DNA of 8,410 nucleotides from Acidobacteria bacterium UBA7540 (GTDB lineage Bacteria; Acidobacteriota; Terriglobia; UBA7540): positions 1 through 8,410 of the forward strand of contig DLMI01000097.1 of NCBI GenBank assembly GCA_002478145.1. Direction: 5' to 3'. Position 1 is the stretch's first letter. Each line of letters opens with the position of its first letter. Both the position numbers and the translations under genes were made by a program. This document shows positions 1-5,886 of the stretch, in pieces. The notes under the pieces are model-generated. The model was not told the origin of the DNA and did not search any database. It saw nothing but the letters and a program-made list of their open reading frames with translations.

Positions 1-1
1 G

Positions 2-1186
2 GAGCTGGCGCATAAGAACCCGGAGACGTATCTGCCCGACGTGGCATTGGCGCTGAACAACTTGGGCGCCCTTGATCACGACCAGAACCGGATGGATGAG
101 GCTCGGCAGGCCTACGAGGAGGCGCTGAAGACCTACCGGGGACTGGCGCAGAAGAACCCGGAGACGTATTTGCCGTACGTGGCATTGGCGCTGAACAACC
201 TGGGGCTCCTTGATGGCGACCAGAACAGGAGGGATGAGGCTCGGCAGGCCTACGAGGAGGCGCTGAAGATTCGCCGTGAGTTGGCGCGGAAGAACCCGGA
301 GACGTATCTGCCCGACCTGGCAACGACGCTGAACAACCTGGGCATCCTTGATCGCGCCCAGAACCGGATGGATGAGGCTCAGCAGGCCTACGAGGAGGCG
401 CTGAAGATTCGCCGTGAGCTGGCGCAGAAGAACCCGGAGACGTATTCGCCCTACGTGGCACTGACGCTGAACAATCTGGGCATCCTTGATCGCGCCCAGA
501 ACCGGAGGGATGAGGCTCGGCAGGCCTTCGAGGAGGCGCTGAAGATTCGCCGTGAGCTGGGGCAGATGAACCCGGAAACGTATCTGCCCGACGTGGCGAC
601 GACGCTGAACGAGCTGGGTATCCTTGATCGCGACCAGAACCGGAGGGATGAGGCTCGGCAGGCCTTTGAGGAGGCGCTGAAGATTCGCCGTGAGCTGGCG
701 CGGAAGAACCCGGAAACGTATCTGCCGCACGTGGCGAGGACGCTCAACGAGCTGGGCGTCCTTGATCGCGACCGGGACTGGAGGGATGAGGCTCGGCAGG
801 CCTTTGAGGAGGCGCTGAAGATTCGCCGTGAGCTGGCGCGGAAGAACCCGGAGACGTATCTGCCCGACCTGGCAACGACGCTGAACAACCTGGGGCTCCT
901 TGATGGCGACCAGGACTGGAGGGATGAGGCTCGGCAGGCCTTCGAGGAGGCGCTCAAGATTCGCCGTGAGCTGGCGCAGAAGAACCCGGAGACCTATCTG
1001 CCGGACGTGGCAGAGACACTGAACGGCCTGGGCAATCTCCATCGCGCCCAGAACCGGAGCGAGGAAGCTCGGCAGGCCTACGAGGAGGCGCTCGCCGTGT
1101 ACCAACGCCTTGCGCAGCGAGATCCTGAGCGATTCCAGCCCGAGGTTGCGCGGCTTAGCAGCCTGTTAAGGGCACTGACCAAGTAG
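2..1186 (+). CDS. Tetratricopeptide-repeat protein, 3' part only (5' end outside window)
   Basis: The frame is open from the first complete codon at position 2 and ends at TAG 1184-1186, so the visible part is a C-terminal fragment of about 394 residues. It is made of eight 46-residue units and a degenerate ninth. Each unit has a TPR-like helix pair: helix A with an LNNLG core, helix B with EARQAYEEAL or EARQAFEEAL, then a linker built on KNPETYLPDVA. The usual TPR is 34 residues; the longer 42-46 residue class is common in signalling scaffolds. The last residues (PERFQPEVARLSSLLRALTK) look like a capping helix. TPR arrays form protein-binding superhelices, so a scaffold role is likely. The missing N-terminus could carry an effector domain such as a Ser/Thr kinase or CHAT protease, but nothing here shows that. 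An in-frame ATG at 41 lies inside the array and is not a credible start. Sure of the TPR call; partner and function unknown. Confidence 0.9.
   Translation, partial: ELAHKNPETYLPDVALALNNLGALDHDQNRMDEARQAYEEALKTYRGLAQKNPETYLPYVALALNNLGLLDGDQNRRDEARQAYEEALKIRRELARKNPETYLPDLATTLNNLGILDRAQNRMDEAQQAYEEALKIRRELAQKNPETYSPYVALTLNNLGILDRAQNRRDEARQAFEEALKIRRELGQMNPETYLPDVATTLNELGILDRDQNRRDEARQAFEEALKIRRELARKNPETYLPHVARTLNELGVLDRDRDWRDEARQAFEEALKIRRELARKNPETYLPDLATTLNNLGLLDGDQDWRDEARQAFEEALKIRRELAQKNPETYLPDVAETLNGLGNLHRAQNRSEEARQAYEEALAVYQRLAQRDPERFQPEVARLSSLLRALTK
14..1117 (+). repeat. Eight tandem 138-bp TPR-coding units
   Basis: The block AAGAACCCGGAGACGTAT or a near match recurs at 14, 152, 290, 428, 566, 704, 842 and 980, every interval being exactly 138 bp (46 codons). 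Units are almost identical in DNA as well as protein. For example, 290-342 and 842-894 match over 53 bp although they lie four units apart. No indels are visible between units. A ninth unit from 1118 is diverged. Confidence 0.95.
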
Positions 1187-1235
1187 CCGGGCGATGCCGC
1201 TGCCTGTGGTGCCTGGCGGCAAACCAAGTAGGGCG

Positions 1236-1264
1236 GACCTCCCTCTTTGAGGTCGGCGGGTTTT
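1236..1264 (+). terminator. Possible terminator of the TPR gene
   Basis: A perfect 6-bp stem, GACCTC (1236-1241) with GAGGTC (1249-1254), has a 7-nt loop and is followed by GGCGGG and TTTT (1261-1264). It lies 50 bp after the TPR stop codon. The T-run is short and separated from the stem by six G/C-rich bases, so this is a weak intrinsic-terminator candidate. It could instead be another of the GC-rich hairpin repeats in this spacer. Confidence 0.4.
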
Positions 1265-1300
1265 CTGGTCATCACATCTCCGATGCTGTATTCTAAAGAA

Positions 1301-1319
1301 AAGGGTACCTGACACCCTT
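1301..1319. repeat. Short hairpin with the GGTACCTGACACC motif
   Basis: AAGGGT (1301-1306) pairs with ACCCTT (1314-1319) around a 7-nt loop. On the minus strand it reads GGGTGTCAGGTACCC. A relative with one change, GGTGTCAGGTGCC, lies at 4516-4528 inside the CAGGTGY repeat. From memory, motifs of this form recur as dispersed intergenic repeats in many bacteria; that family link cannot be tested here. Confidence 0.45.
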
Positions 1320-1324
1320 CCCCC

Positions 1325-1349
1325 CGACAGGCGGCGAAGCCGCGGGTCG
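1325..1349. repeat. GC-rich hairpin repeat
   Basis: GCGGC (1331-1335) pairs with GCCGC (1339-1343) across a GAA loop. Outside a 2x2 internal loop, CGAC (1325-1328) pairs with GTCG (1346-1349). It belongs to the same style of short GC hairpins seen at 1400, 3085, 5893 and 5911. No coding potential is seen here. Confidence 0.45.
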
Positions 1350-1399
1350 TCGGTGATTAGATCCAGGGCAATTTCGACAAGCCAGACCGGCGCTGGCCC

Positions 1400-1425
1400 A
1401 GGGCCGAACGCCGTTCGGCCCTACA
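1400..1425. repeat. 26-bp palindromic repeat, copy A
   Basis: A perfect 10-bp stem, AGGGCCGAAC (1400-1409) with GTTCGGCCCT (1413-1422), encloses a GCC loop and is followed by ACA. The 26 bases are identical to 5911-5936. This copy lies 23 bp past the stop codon of the minus-strand protease gene, so it could end that transcript or protect its 3' end. It lacks a U-tract in the minus-strand direction. Confidence 0.8.
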
Positions 1426-1448
1426 CGACACAGAAACGGAGGCCTGCT

Positions 1449-2993
1449 CTACCTTTTCGTCGCAGGGCCCTTGAGGATTTGGGGAATTTGTGAGAAAAGG
1501 CTCGCGGCCTTCTGGACCTGTGGGTCACCTTTTGTTTCCACTTCCTCACCGGCGGAAAGGCCGGAAACCAGATTGAGCAGTTCGACCTTGATTCTTAGCC
1601 TCAGGTAATCCTGGTTTCTGTCCCAGTATTCCTCAGGCGTCCGAACTCCCCCTCGGCTCAGGAACTCCTTGAAATCTCCGAGCATGACGGCGTCCGGTTC
1701 GAAAGACCTATTCGCCCGCCCATGGAGTGTCAAGTACTCCGAGGCAAAGTTGGTAAAGGCCCCAGCCTGGTTCAAGAAAGCAAGCCAGGGGTCAAGATTG
1801 CGGGAGGGGATTTCAACGTCCGGCGCGATTCCCCCGCTGGGCGCCAGCGGCCTACCATCGTCCGTAAAGAAGTGGCCGGAGTTGGACCCTGGGTCGAGCT
1901 CACGGCCAGGCGCGGCCAGGGCAGTCCCCGGAAGAGGCCGTTGAATGGAGCGGCCGCTGGGGGTGAAGTACTGGGCCGTGGTCAGCGCAAGTCCTGTACT
2001 CTCACTCAAGGCCGTTACGGATTGTACAACACCTTTCCCGTAGGTTGACTCGCCGGCGATGACGGCGCGATCATGCTCTTGCAAAGCCGCCGCGAGCACC
2101 TCTGCCGCACTGGCTGTATCGCCATTGACCAGGATGATCAAGGGCAAGTCGAATTGCTTTGAAGCAGGAGTTGTACGGTGGGCTTTTTCCGGCGATGACC
2201 GGCCGCGCGCGGTCATCACCAACGTGTCGGGTTTCAGGAAAAGACTGGCGACGCCAATTGCTGCGTCCACCACGCCGCCGTGGTTGTCACGCAGGTCGAG
2301 CACCAGGCCTTTAAGAGGCGGCGTGGCAAGCTGGACCAGGGCGTCCAAAACTTCCTGCGGGGTTTTCTCCTCGAACCCGCTCAAGTGGATGTACCCGATT
2401 CCGGGTGACAACAAAAACGATTTGTCCACGCTGGGCAGGGCCACCTCCGCTGGTTTCAGTTCGAAATCCTGCGAAACGAACTTCCCTGGGTGGATGACGC
2501 CCAGGCGGACAGGGTGTGAGCGGGAGCGTTGCAGGAGCTCGACCAACGATTGAAAGCCTACGCGGTCTACGCGAGTGCCATTGATTTCTACTATTTCATC
2601 GCCTGGTCCCAGCCCCGCGCGCCACGACGGGGAGCCTTGGGCGGTCTGGAGCACCAGTATTTTCCCCGGCGTTACATAGAGGATAGAACCGAATCCCAGC
2701 GCCTCACCACGGGCCTGTTCCTGCAAGAGTTCGAATTGCTCGCGGTCGAAGAAGGCAGAGAAGGGATCAAGAGTGGAAAGCATGCCCCGGATGCCCCCAT
2801 CGAGAATCGCCCCATCGGGATCAACCGCCTCCGAGAAGTTTTGTTGAACGGCGCCGTAGGCTTCTGTAAACCTCAGGCTTTCGACGGTGAGATCGTCAGA
2901 GGGGAGAGGGTTCTGAGGTGAAGCGTCGGCAACATTCATGAAGATTGCAGCCGCGAAAAGACTGTTCGTAACGAACTTTGCCCAGCACTTCAA
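1449..2993 (-). CDS. Secreted S41-family C-terminal processing protease (CtpA/Prc-like), PDZ domain
   Basis: This 514-residue protein is an exported serine protease that cleaves proteins near their C-termini. Residues 1-24 look like a Sec signal peptide (hydrophobic SLFAAAIFMNVADA, AxA cleavage after A24). A PDZ domain spans roughly 98-172 (GSPSWRAGLGPGDEIVEING). The S41 core spans about 185-395 with LDLRDNHGG (232-240), catalytic Ser295 in GDTASAAE and catalytic Lys320 in STYGKGVVQ. The 25-residue Ser-Lys spacing equals that of E. coli Prc (Ser430/Lys455), so the dyad looks active. A helical tail of about 110 residues follows. The start is TTG (2991-2993); GGGAGG lies about 14 nt upstream, a long spacing, but this start gives a complete signal peptide and no nearer ATG does. 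It is transcribed divergently from the oxidoreductase. The family is certain; the substrate is unknown. Confidence 0.93.
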   Translation of the reverse strand: MKCWAKFVTNSLFAAAIFMNVADASPQNPLPSDDLTVESLRFTEAYGAVQQNFSEAVDPDGAILDGGIRGMLSTLDPFSAFFDREQFELLQEQARGEALGFGSILYVTPGKILVLQTAQGSPSWRAGLGPGDEIVEINGTRVDRVGFQSLVELLQRSRSHPVRLGVIHPGKFVSQDFELKPAEVALPSVDKSFLLSPGIGYIHLSGFEEKTPQEVLDALVQLATPPLKGLVLDLRDNHGGVVDAAIGVASLFLKPDTLVMTARGRSSPEKAHRTTPASKQFDLPLIILVNGDTASAAEVLAAALQEHDRAVIAGESTYGKGVVQSVTALSESTGLALTTAQYFTPSGRSIQRPLPGTALAAPGRELDPGSNSGHFFTDDGRPLAPSGGIAPDVEIPSRNLDPWLAFLNQAGAFTNFASEYLTLHGRANRSFEPDAVMLGDFKEFLSRGGVRTPEEYWDRNQDYLRLRIKVELLNLVSGLSAGEEVETKGDPQVQKAASLFSQIPQILKGPATKR

Positions 2994-3018
2994 CTTGTCA
3001 GAACCATCCTCCCTATTC

Positions 3019-3024
3019 AGTATA
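3019..3024 (-). promoter_or_regulatory. Candidate -10 box of the protease gene
   Basis: On the minus strand 3024-3019 reads TATACT, five of six matches to the sigma-70 -10 consensus, 25 nt upstream of the TTG start. A start about 7 nt downstream would leave a short leader that still contains the GGGAGG ribosome site. No convincing -35 box lies 16-18 nt further upstream, so support is partial. Confidence 0.35.
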
Positions 3025-3080
3025 ACCCAGATGCAGTAGGTCAGTTTGCTGCTGTAGCGGCGATCCCGTGCGCGATCGCC

Positions 3081-3105
3081 AGATGGCGGCGTAAAGCCGC
3101 CTCTA
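3081..3105. repeat. GC-rich hairpin repeat in the divergent spacer
   Basis: GGCGGC (3085-3090) pairs with GCCGCC (3096-3101) around a GTAAA loop, and the flanks AGA/TCT extend the pairing past a one-base bulge. It sits between the divergent protease and oxidoreductase genes. It resembles the other short GC hairpins in this window in size and placement. Confidence 0.5.
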
Positions 3106-3128
3106 CGTCAAACTAACCCACTACCAAC

Positions 3129-3143
3129 GCAGATGCAATCTGC
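3129..3143. promoter_or_regulatory. 15-bp inverted repeat upstream of the oxidoreductase gene
   Basis: GCAGAT (3129-3134) and ATCTGC (3138-3143) are perfect inverted halves with a 3-bp spacer, 59 bp upstream of the oxidoreductase ATG. The size suits a dimeric regulator site, but a single occurrence in the window and no identified promoter make this weak. Confidence 0.25.
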
Positions 3144-3202
3144 CCATCGCGAGTGCTAAGATGTTTCTGTGACCAATATTACCTTTCATAGGAGTTTCGG
3201 CA

Positions 3203-4510
3203 ATGGAGAACGAGCGAGACGTAACCCGCCGCGATTTCTTGAAGACGGCCGCCGCCGTGGCTGCGGCTTCCGCACTCCCGAGTGTGGGAGCGCCCGCCAT
3301 TCTGGCAAATCCTAGTCCCAATAATGTTGTCAACTATGGAATGATTGGCACGGGAACTGAGGGGTGTACCTTGCTCAAGTTCCTCGCGACCATTGCAGAG
3401 GGCCGGTGTATCGCCACCTGCGACATTTATCCCCCCAACCTGAAGAAGGGCGTTGAAACCATCGGGTCGAATCCTCAGACGTACGAAGACTACCGCAAGA
3501 TGCTGGAGAGGAAAGATCTCGACGCGGTTATGGTCGTGACGCCGCTGAATCTCCATGCCCAAATGGTGCTCGATGCCTTGAGTGCCGGCAAGCACGTCTT
3601 CGTCGAGAAGACCATGTACTTCAAGGAGGATGAAGAGGATAAAATCCGCAAAGCATCGGAAGAACATCCGAAACAAGCGCTGCAAGTCGGACTTCAACGC
3701 CGCTCCAGCCTCCTCTACCAGGTGGCTATCGAAATGATTCGCAAAGGCGCGGTGGGCAAAGTGATGTTCGTGCGCGCGAATTGGCATCGCAATAGCAACT
3801 GGCGGCGGCCCGTGCCCGACCCCAAGTTCGAACGCCTTCTCAATTGGCGAATGTACAAGGAATATTCGGGCGGATTATTTGCCGAATTGGCGTCCCACCA
3901 GTTGGACGTGGCAAATTGGGCCATCGGGGCGGAACCCGTCTCAGTGGTTGCCACCGGTGGAATCGACTATTGGAAAGACGGGCGCGAAGTCTGCGATAAC
4001 ATCCAGGCGATTTACGAATACCCAGGCGGCCAGAAATTCTTGTGGAGCGGCGTGCTCTATAACGAGCATTTCCAGTTCGAGGAAGAAATCATGGGTGATC
4101 AGGGGACGCTGATTATCACCCTGGGGAAGGGAATGTTCTATCGTGAACGAGTGGCCAAAGTTTCGAAAGCCGGCTTGAAGGAAAACTGGTGGGCAGGCGC
4201 CACCGTGGCCAAGGCGGCTACGCAGGAAGGTATCCCCATCTTCCCCGAGCACGCCGGCAACGGAGAGGCAGCTTTCGTTGACCGCGAATTGCTCTATGCC
4301 AAGCGCTGGCTGGCGTCGATGGGGATCTACAAGTACGAGGAACCGCATGACCCCTGGTGGAGTGAGATGTCAAATTTCCTTGCTAGCGTCCGGGAGGGGA
4401 AACCGGTCGTCGCTCCGCTGGAAATTGGCGTGGCGGATGCGCAGGGCGTCATCTACGGCAATCGCGCGGTCGAGACGGGCCAGAAGGTCTTCTGGCCAAA
4501 GAAAGCTTAA
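3203..4510 (+). CDS. Tat-exported Gfo/Idh/MocA family oxidoreductase
   Basis: This 435-residue protein is a predicted NAD(P)-dependent sugar or polyol dehydrogenase. Residues 1-35 form a twin-arginine signal (VTRRDFLKT, Arg9-Arg10, then an Ala-rich core and APAILA), so it is likely exported folded with its cofactor. The Rossmann fold starts at about 43 with GMIGTGTEG (46-54). GKHVFVEKT (129-137) is the family's EKP region with Thr replacing Pro; Lys136 is kept. The C-terminal domain contains ELASHQLDVANWAIG (228-242), the common HxxD motif with His232 and Asp235. The start ATG is well supported by AGGAG (3190-3194), 8 nt upstream. Secreted members are abundant in Acidobacteriota and Planctomycetota, usually linked to breakdown of sugar derivatives, but no sugar-catabolism gene is adjacent. 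The substrate cannot be assigned. It could share a transcript with apbE; the repeat-rich gap makes that uncertain. Confidence 0.93.
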   Translation: MENERDVTRRDFLKTAAAVAAASALPSVGAPAILANPSPNNVVNYGMIGTGTEGCTLLKFLATIAEGRCIATCDIYPPNLKKGVETIGSNPQTYEDYRKMLERKDLDAVMVVTPLNLHAQMVLDALSAGKHVFVEKTMYFKEDEEDKIRKASEEHPKQALQVGLQRRSSLLYQVAIEMIRKGAVGKVMFVRANWHRNSNWRRPVPDPKFERLLNWRMYKEYSGGLFAELASHQLDVANWAIGAEPVSVVATGGIDYWKDGREVCDNIQAIYEYPGGQKFLWSGVLYNEHFQFEEEIMGDQGTLIITLGKGMFYRERVAKVSKAGLKENWWAGATVAKAATQEGIPIFPEHAGNGEAAFVDRELLYAKRWLASMGIYKYEEPHDPWWSEMSNFLASVREGKPVVAPLEIGVADAQGVIYGNRAVETGQKVFWPKKA

Positions 4511-4513
4511 GAA

Positions 4514-4541
4514 CAGGTGTCAGGTGCCAGGTGTCAGGTGT
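4514..4541 (+). repeat. Four heptanucleotide repeats, CAGGTGY
   Basis: CAGGTGT, CAGGTGC, CAGGTGT and CAGGTGT follow one another without gaps at 4514, 4521, 4528 and 4535, three bases after the oxidoreductase stop. The phrase GGTGTCAGGTGCC within it is one base different from the minus-strand motif at 1304-1316. Confidence 0.9.
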
Positions 4542-4560
4542 TAGGGAAGAAAGATAATCC

Positions 4561-4656
4561 AATAGTGAATCATGAATTGCGATCTGAGGGATGGTAACGG
4601 GCGTGGCGCGCAAGATAGACCCTGCGTCCGCAATTCACGATTCACCATTCACTATT
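4561..4656. repeat. Long inverted repeat around the apbE 5' end
   Basis: AATAGTGAAT (4561-4570) is the exact reverse complement of ATTCACTATT (4647-4656), and TGAATTGCG (4573-4581) of CGCAATTCA (4629-4637). The two arms could pair as a broken stem of about 19 bp with a 47-nt inner loop. Two of the three bases of the ATG at 4572 would lie in the stem. Confidence 0.6.
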
Positions 4657-5753
4657 CACCATTCACTATTCACCATTCACTATTCACCATAATCTTGCTC
4701 GTCACTTGTTCCCGCCTTGCGGGATCACTCGTCACTGCCCTGGCGATTGCCACTGCTGTGGGCGGGCACGGGGCGGAAAATGTGGTCCGCTACGAGGCCT
4801 CCCACGAGAGCATGGGCACCGTCTACACCGTGGCTGTTTACGGCCGGGACCGGACTTTCCTCTCGGAGGTAGTGGAAGAGGTCTTCGAGGAGGTTGACCG
4901 GCTGGATGAGCAGATGAGCAACTACAAGCCGGAGAGCGAACTTTCAGCCATCAACCGTGAGGCCGCGAGCCATCCCGTCGTCGTTGAGCCTGGACTGTTT
5001 CATTTGCTCGAAATCTCTGTCGGCCGTAGCAAAGAGACGGACGGCGCCTTTGACATCACCGTCGGCCCGCTGATGAAGTCCTGGGGTTTCTTCCGCGGCC
5101 GCGGCCGCCTGCCGTCGCGGGCTGAAATCAGCCAGGTCCTCAAGCGAGTTGGATACCAGCATCTGAAATTGGATGCCGAGCGGCGGACGATCCGATTTGA
5201 CAAAGAGGGGGTCGAAATCGACCTGGGGGGAATCGCCAAGGGTTACGCGGTGGATCGCGCCGTGGAGATTCTTCGCTCCAATGGGATCACCTCGGCGCTT
5301 GTCTCTAGTGGCATGAGCAGCATTTACGCCCTGGGCTCTCCTCCCGGAGAGCACGGGTGGAAGATTACCGTGCGCGCTCCCTATGACGCACGCAAGGCTG
5401 GGGATGTCTTCCGCCTCCAGAACTATTCGCTTTCCACGTCGGGGAGTTACGAAAAGTTTTTGAGGATCGGTGGCAAGAACTATTGCCATATTATGGATCC
5501 GCACACTGGTTGGCCGGTTGAGAATATGCTCTCCACGGCGGTGTTGGCGCCCACCGGTACGGATACCGACGGACGTTCGGCCGGCTTTTTCGTGATGGGG
5601 GTCGAGCGTAGCCGGAAGTACCTCTCTGTCCACCCCAATCTCGCGGTTGTTTTCTATCTTCCGAGCGGAGCCCCACCCGAGTACAAGCGCGTCATGCTTC
5701 GCTCTGATTCCTACAGCATTCCTGCCGATAGTATCGTGGAGATCGACCGTTAG
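4572..5753 (+). CDS. apbE: Exported FAD:protein FMN transferase (ApbE family)
   Basis: ApbE enzymes attach FMN from FAD to a Thr/Ser of target flavoproteins outside the membrane. From ATG 4572 it is 393 residues. Family motifs seen: SMGTVY (80-85), SELSAIN (122-128), GAFDITVGPLMKSWGF (158-173), DLGGIAKGYAVD (217-228) and HIMDPHTG (306-313). The later motif, usually DALST-like, reads DGRSA (333-337), and the usual Gly-Gly loop reads SSGMSSIYALG (245-255), so this is a divergent branch. The start is doubtful: residues 1-41 are partly encoded by heptamer repeats (FTIHYSP, FTIHHSL), no ribosome site is close to ATG 4572, and that ATG sits in an inverted repeat. TTG 4695 would give a credible signal peptide (SRLAGSLVTALAIATAV, cut near GHGA) and a 352-residue protein, close to family size; GTG 4758 is another option. 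No flavinylated partner (Nqr, Rnf, FMN-binding protein) is visible. Confidence 0.88.
   Translation: MNCDLRDGNGRGAQDRPCVRNSRFTIHYSPFTIHHSLFTIILLVTCSRLAGSLVTALAIATAVGGHGAENVVRYEASHESMGTVYTVAVYGRDRTFLSEVVEEVFEEVDRLDEQMSNYKPESELSAINREAASHPVVVEPGLFHLLEISVGRSKETDGAFDITVGPLMKSWGFFRGRGRLPSRAEISQVLKRVGYQHLKLDAERRTIRFDKEGVEIDLGGIAKGYAVDRAVEILRSNGITSALVSSGMSSIYALGSPPGEHGWKITVRAPYDARKAGDVFRLQNYSLSTSGSYEKFLRIGGKNYCHIMDPHTGWPVENMLSTAVLAPTGTDTDGRSAGFFVMGVERSRKYLSVHPNLAVVFYLPSGAPPEYKRVMLRSDSYSIPADSIVEIDR
4633..4688 (+). repeat. Eight heptanucleotide repeats, ATTCACN
   Basis: ATTCACG is followed by seven gapless units alternating ATTCACC and ATTCACT, with units starting every 7 bp from 4633 to 4682. Two reverse-oriented heptamer-like units (GTGAAT and ATGAAT) occur at 4565-4577. 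Because 7 is not a multiple of 3, 21 bp encode seven residues, giving the repeated FTIHYSP/FTIHHSL peptide if translated in the apbE frame. Confidence 0.95.
4698..4736 (+). repeat. 9-bp direct repeat flanking a small hairpin
   Basis: CTCGTCACT occurs at 4698-4706 and again at 4728-4736. Between them TCCCGC (4710-4715) pairs with GCGGGA (4719-4724) around CTT. It continues the repeat-like sequence from 4633 and lies within the part of apbE that would encode its signal peptide. Confidence 0.55.
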
Positions 5754-5758
5754 TAGGT

Positions 5759-5824
5759 CACTGCCTTAATCCGCCGGCCTGTCCTCCCTGGAGTTCAGAT
5801 TCCATCGACTCCAGGGGGGCAGTG
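5759..5824. terminator. Bidirectional hairpin between convergent apbE and the BON gene
   Basis: CCTCCCTGGAGT (5783-5794) pairs with ACTCCAGGGGGG (5808-5819), 12 bp with one G-T wobble, around a 13-nt loop. An outer arm CACTGCC (5759-5765) can pair with GGCAGTG (5818-5824), sharing two G residues with the inner stem. It begins 5 bp after the apbE stop. There is no T-run on either side, so it may act as a transcript end or RNA 3'-end block rather than a classic intrinsic terminator. Confidence 0.55.
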
Positions 5825-5863
5825 CCGGGCACGCGGTGCTGGTCATCCCAAATTTCTTGTCGG

Positions 5864-5882
5864 CGCGCAAAGATTTTGCGCG
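5864..5882. repeat. Perfect 8-bp hairpin CGCGCAAA / TTTGCGCG
   Basis: CGCGCAAA (5864-5871) and TTTGCGCG (5875-5882) are separated by only GAT. It sits in the convergent spacer between the long hairpin and the palindromic repeat, about 90 bp past the BON gene stop. It may contribute to termination on either strand. Confidence 0.5.
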
Positions 5883-5886
5883 TTAT

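Noticed and set aside
451..957. Open frame on the minus strand through the TPR array (168 codons)
   Set aside because: Each 138-bp unit is in phase, so a stop-free antisense unit repeats automatically. The translation is a Ser/Arg-rich repeat with no ribosome site.
1669..2921. Several plus-strand frames over the S41 protease gene
   Set aside because: They overlap the complete minus-strand gene with all catalytic motifs, and none shows a domain or good start.
3072..3079. GCGATCGC octamer (HIP1-like), also inside a 12-bp match at 6671-6682
   Set aside because: The second copy lies within the BON signal peptide codons. Two copies in GC-rich DNA are not evidence for the cyanobacterial HIP1 repeat or a shared site.
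4633..4688. CRISPR-like array
   Set aside because: The units are 7 bp and contiguous with no spacers, so this is a simple tandem repeat.
4704..4712. Lipobox for ApbE (LVTC)
   Set aside because: Thr before Cys is atypical, the upstream sequence is repeat-derived, and the following hydrophobic segment makes a better ordinary signal peptide.
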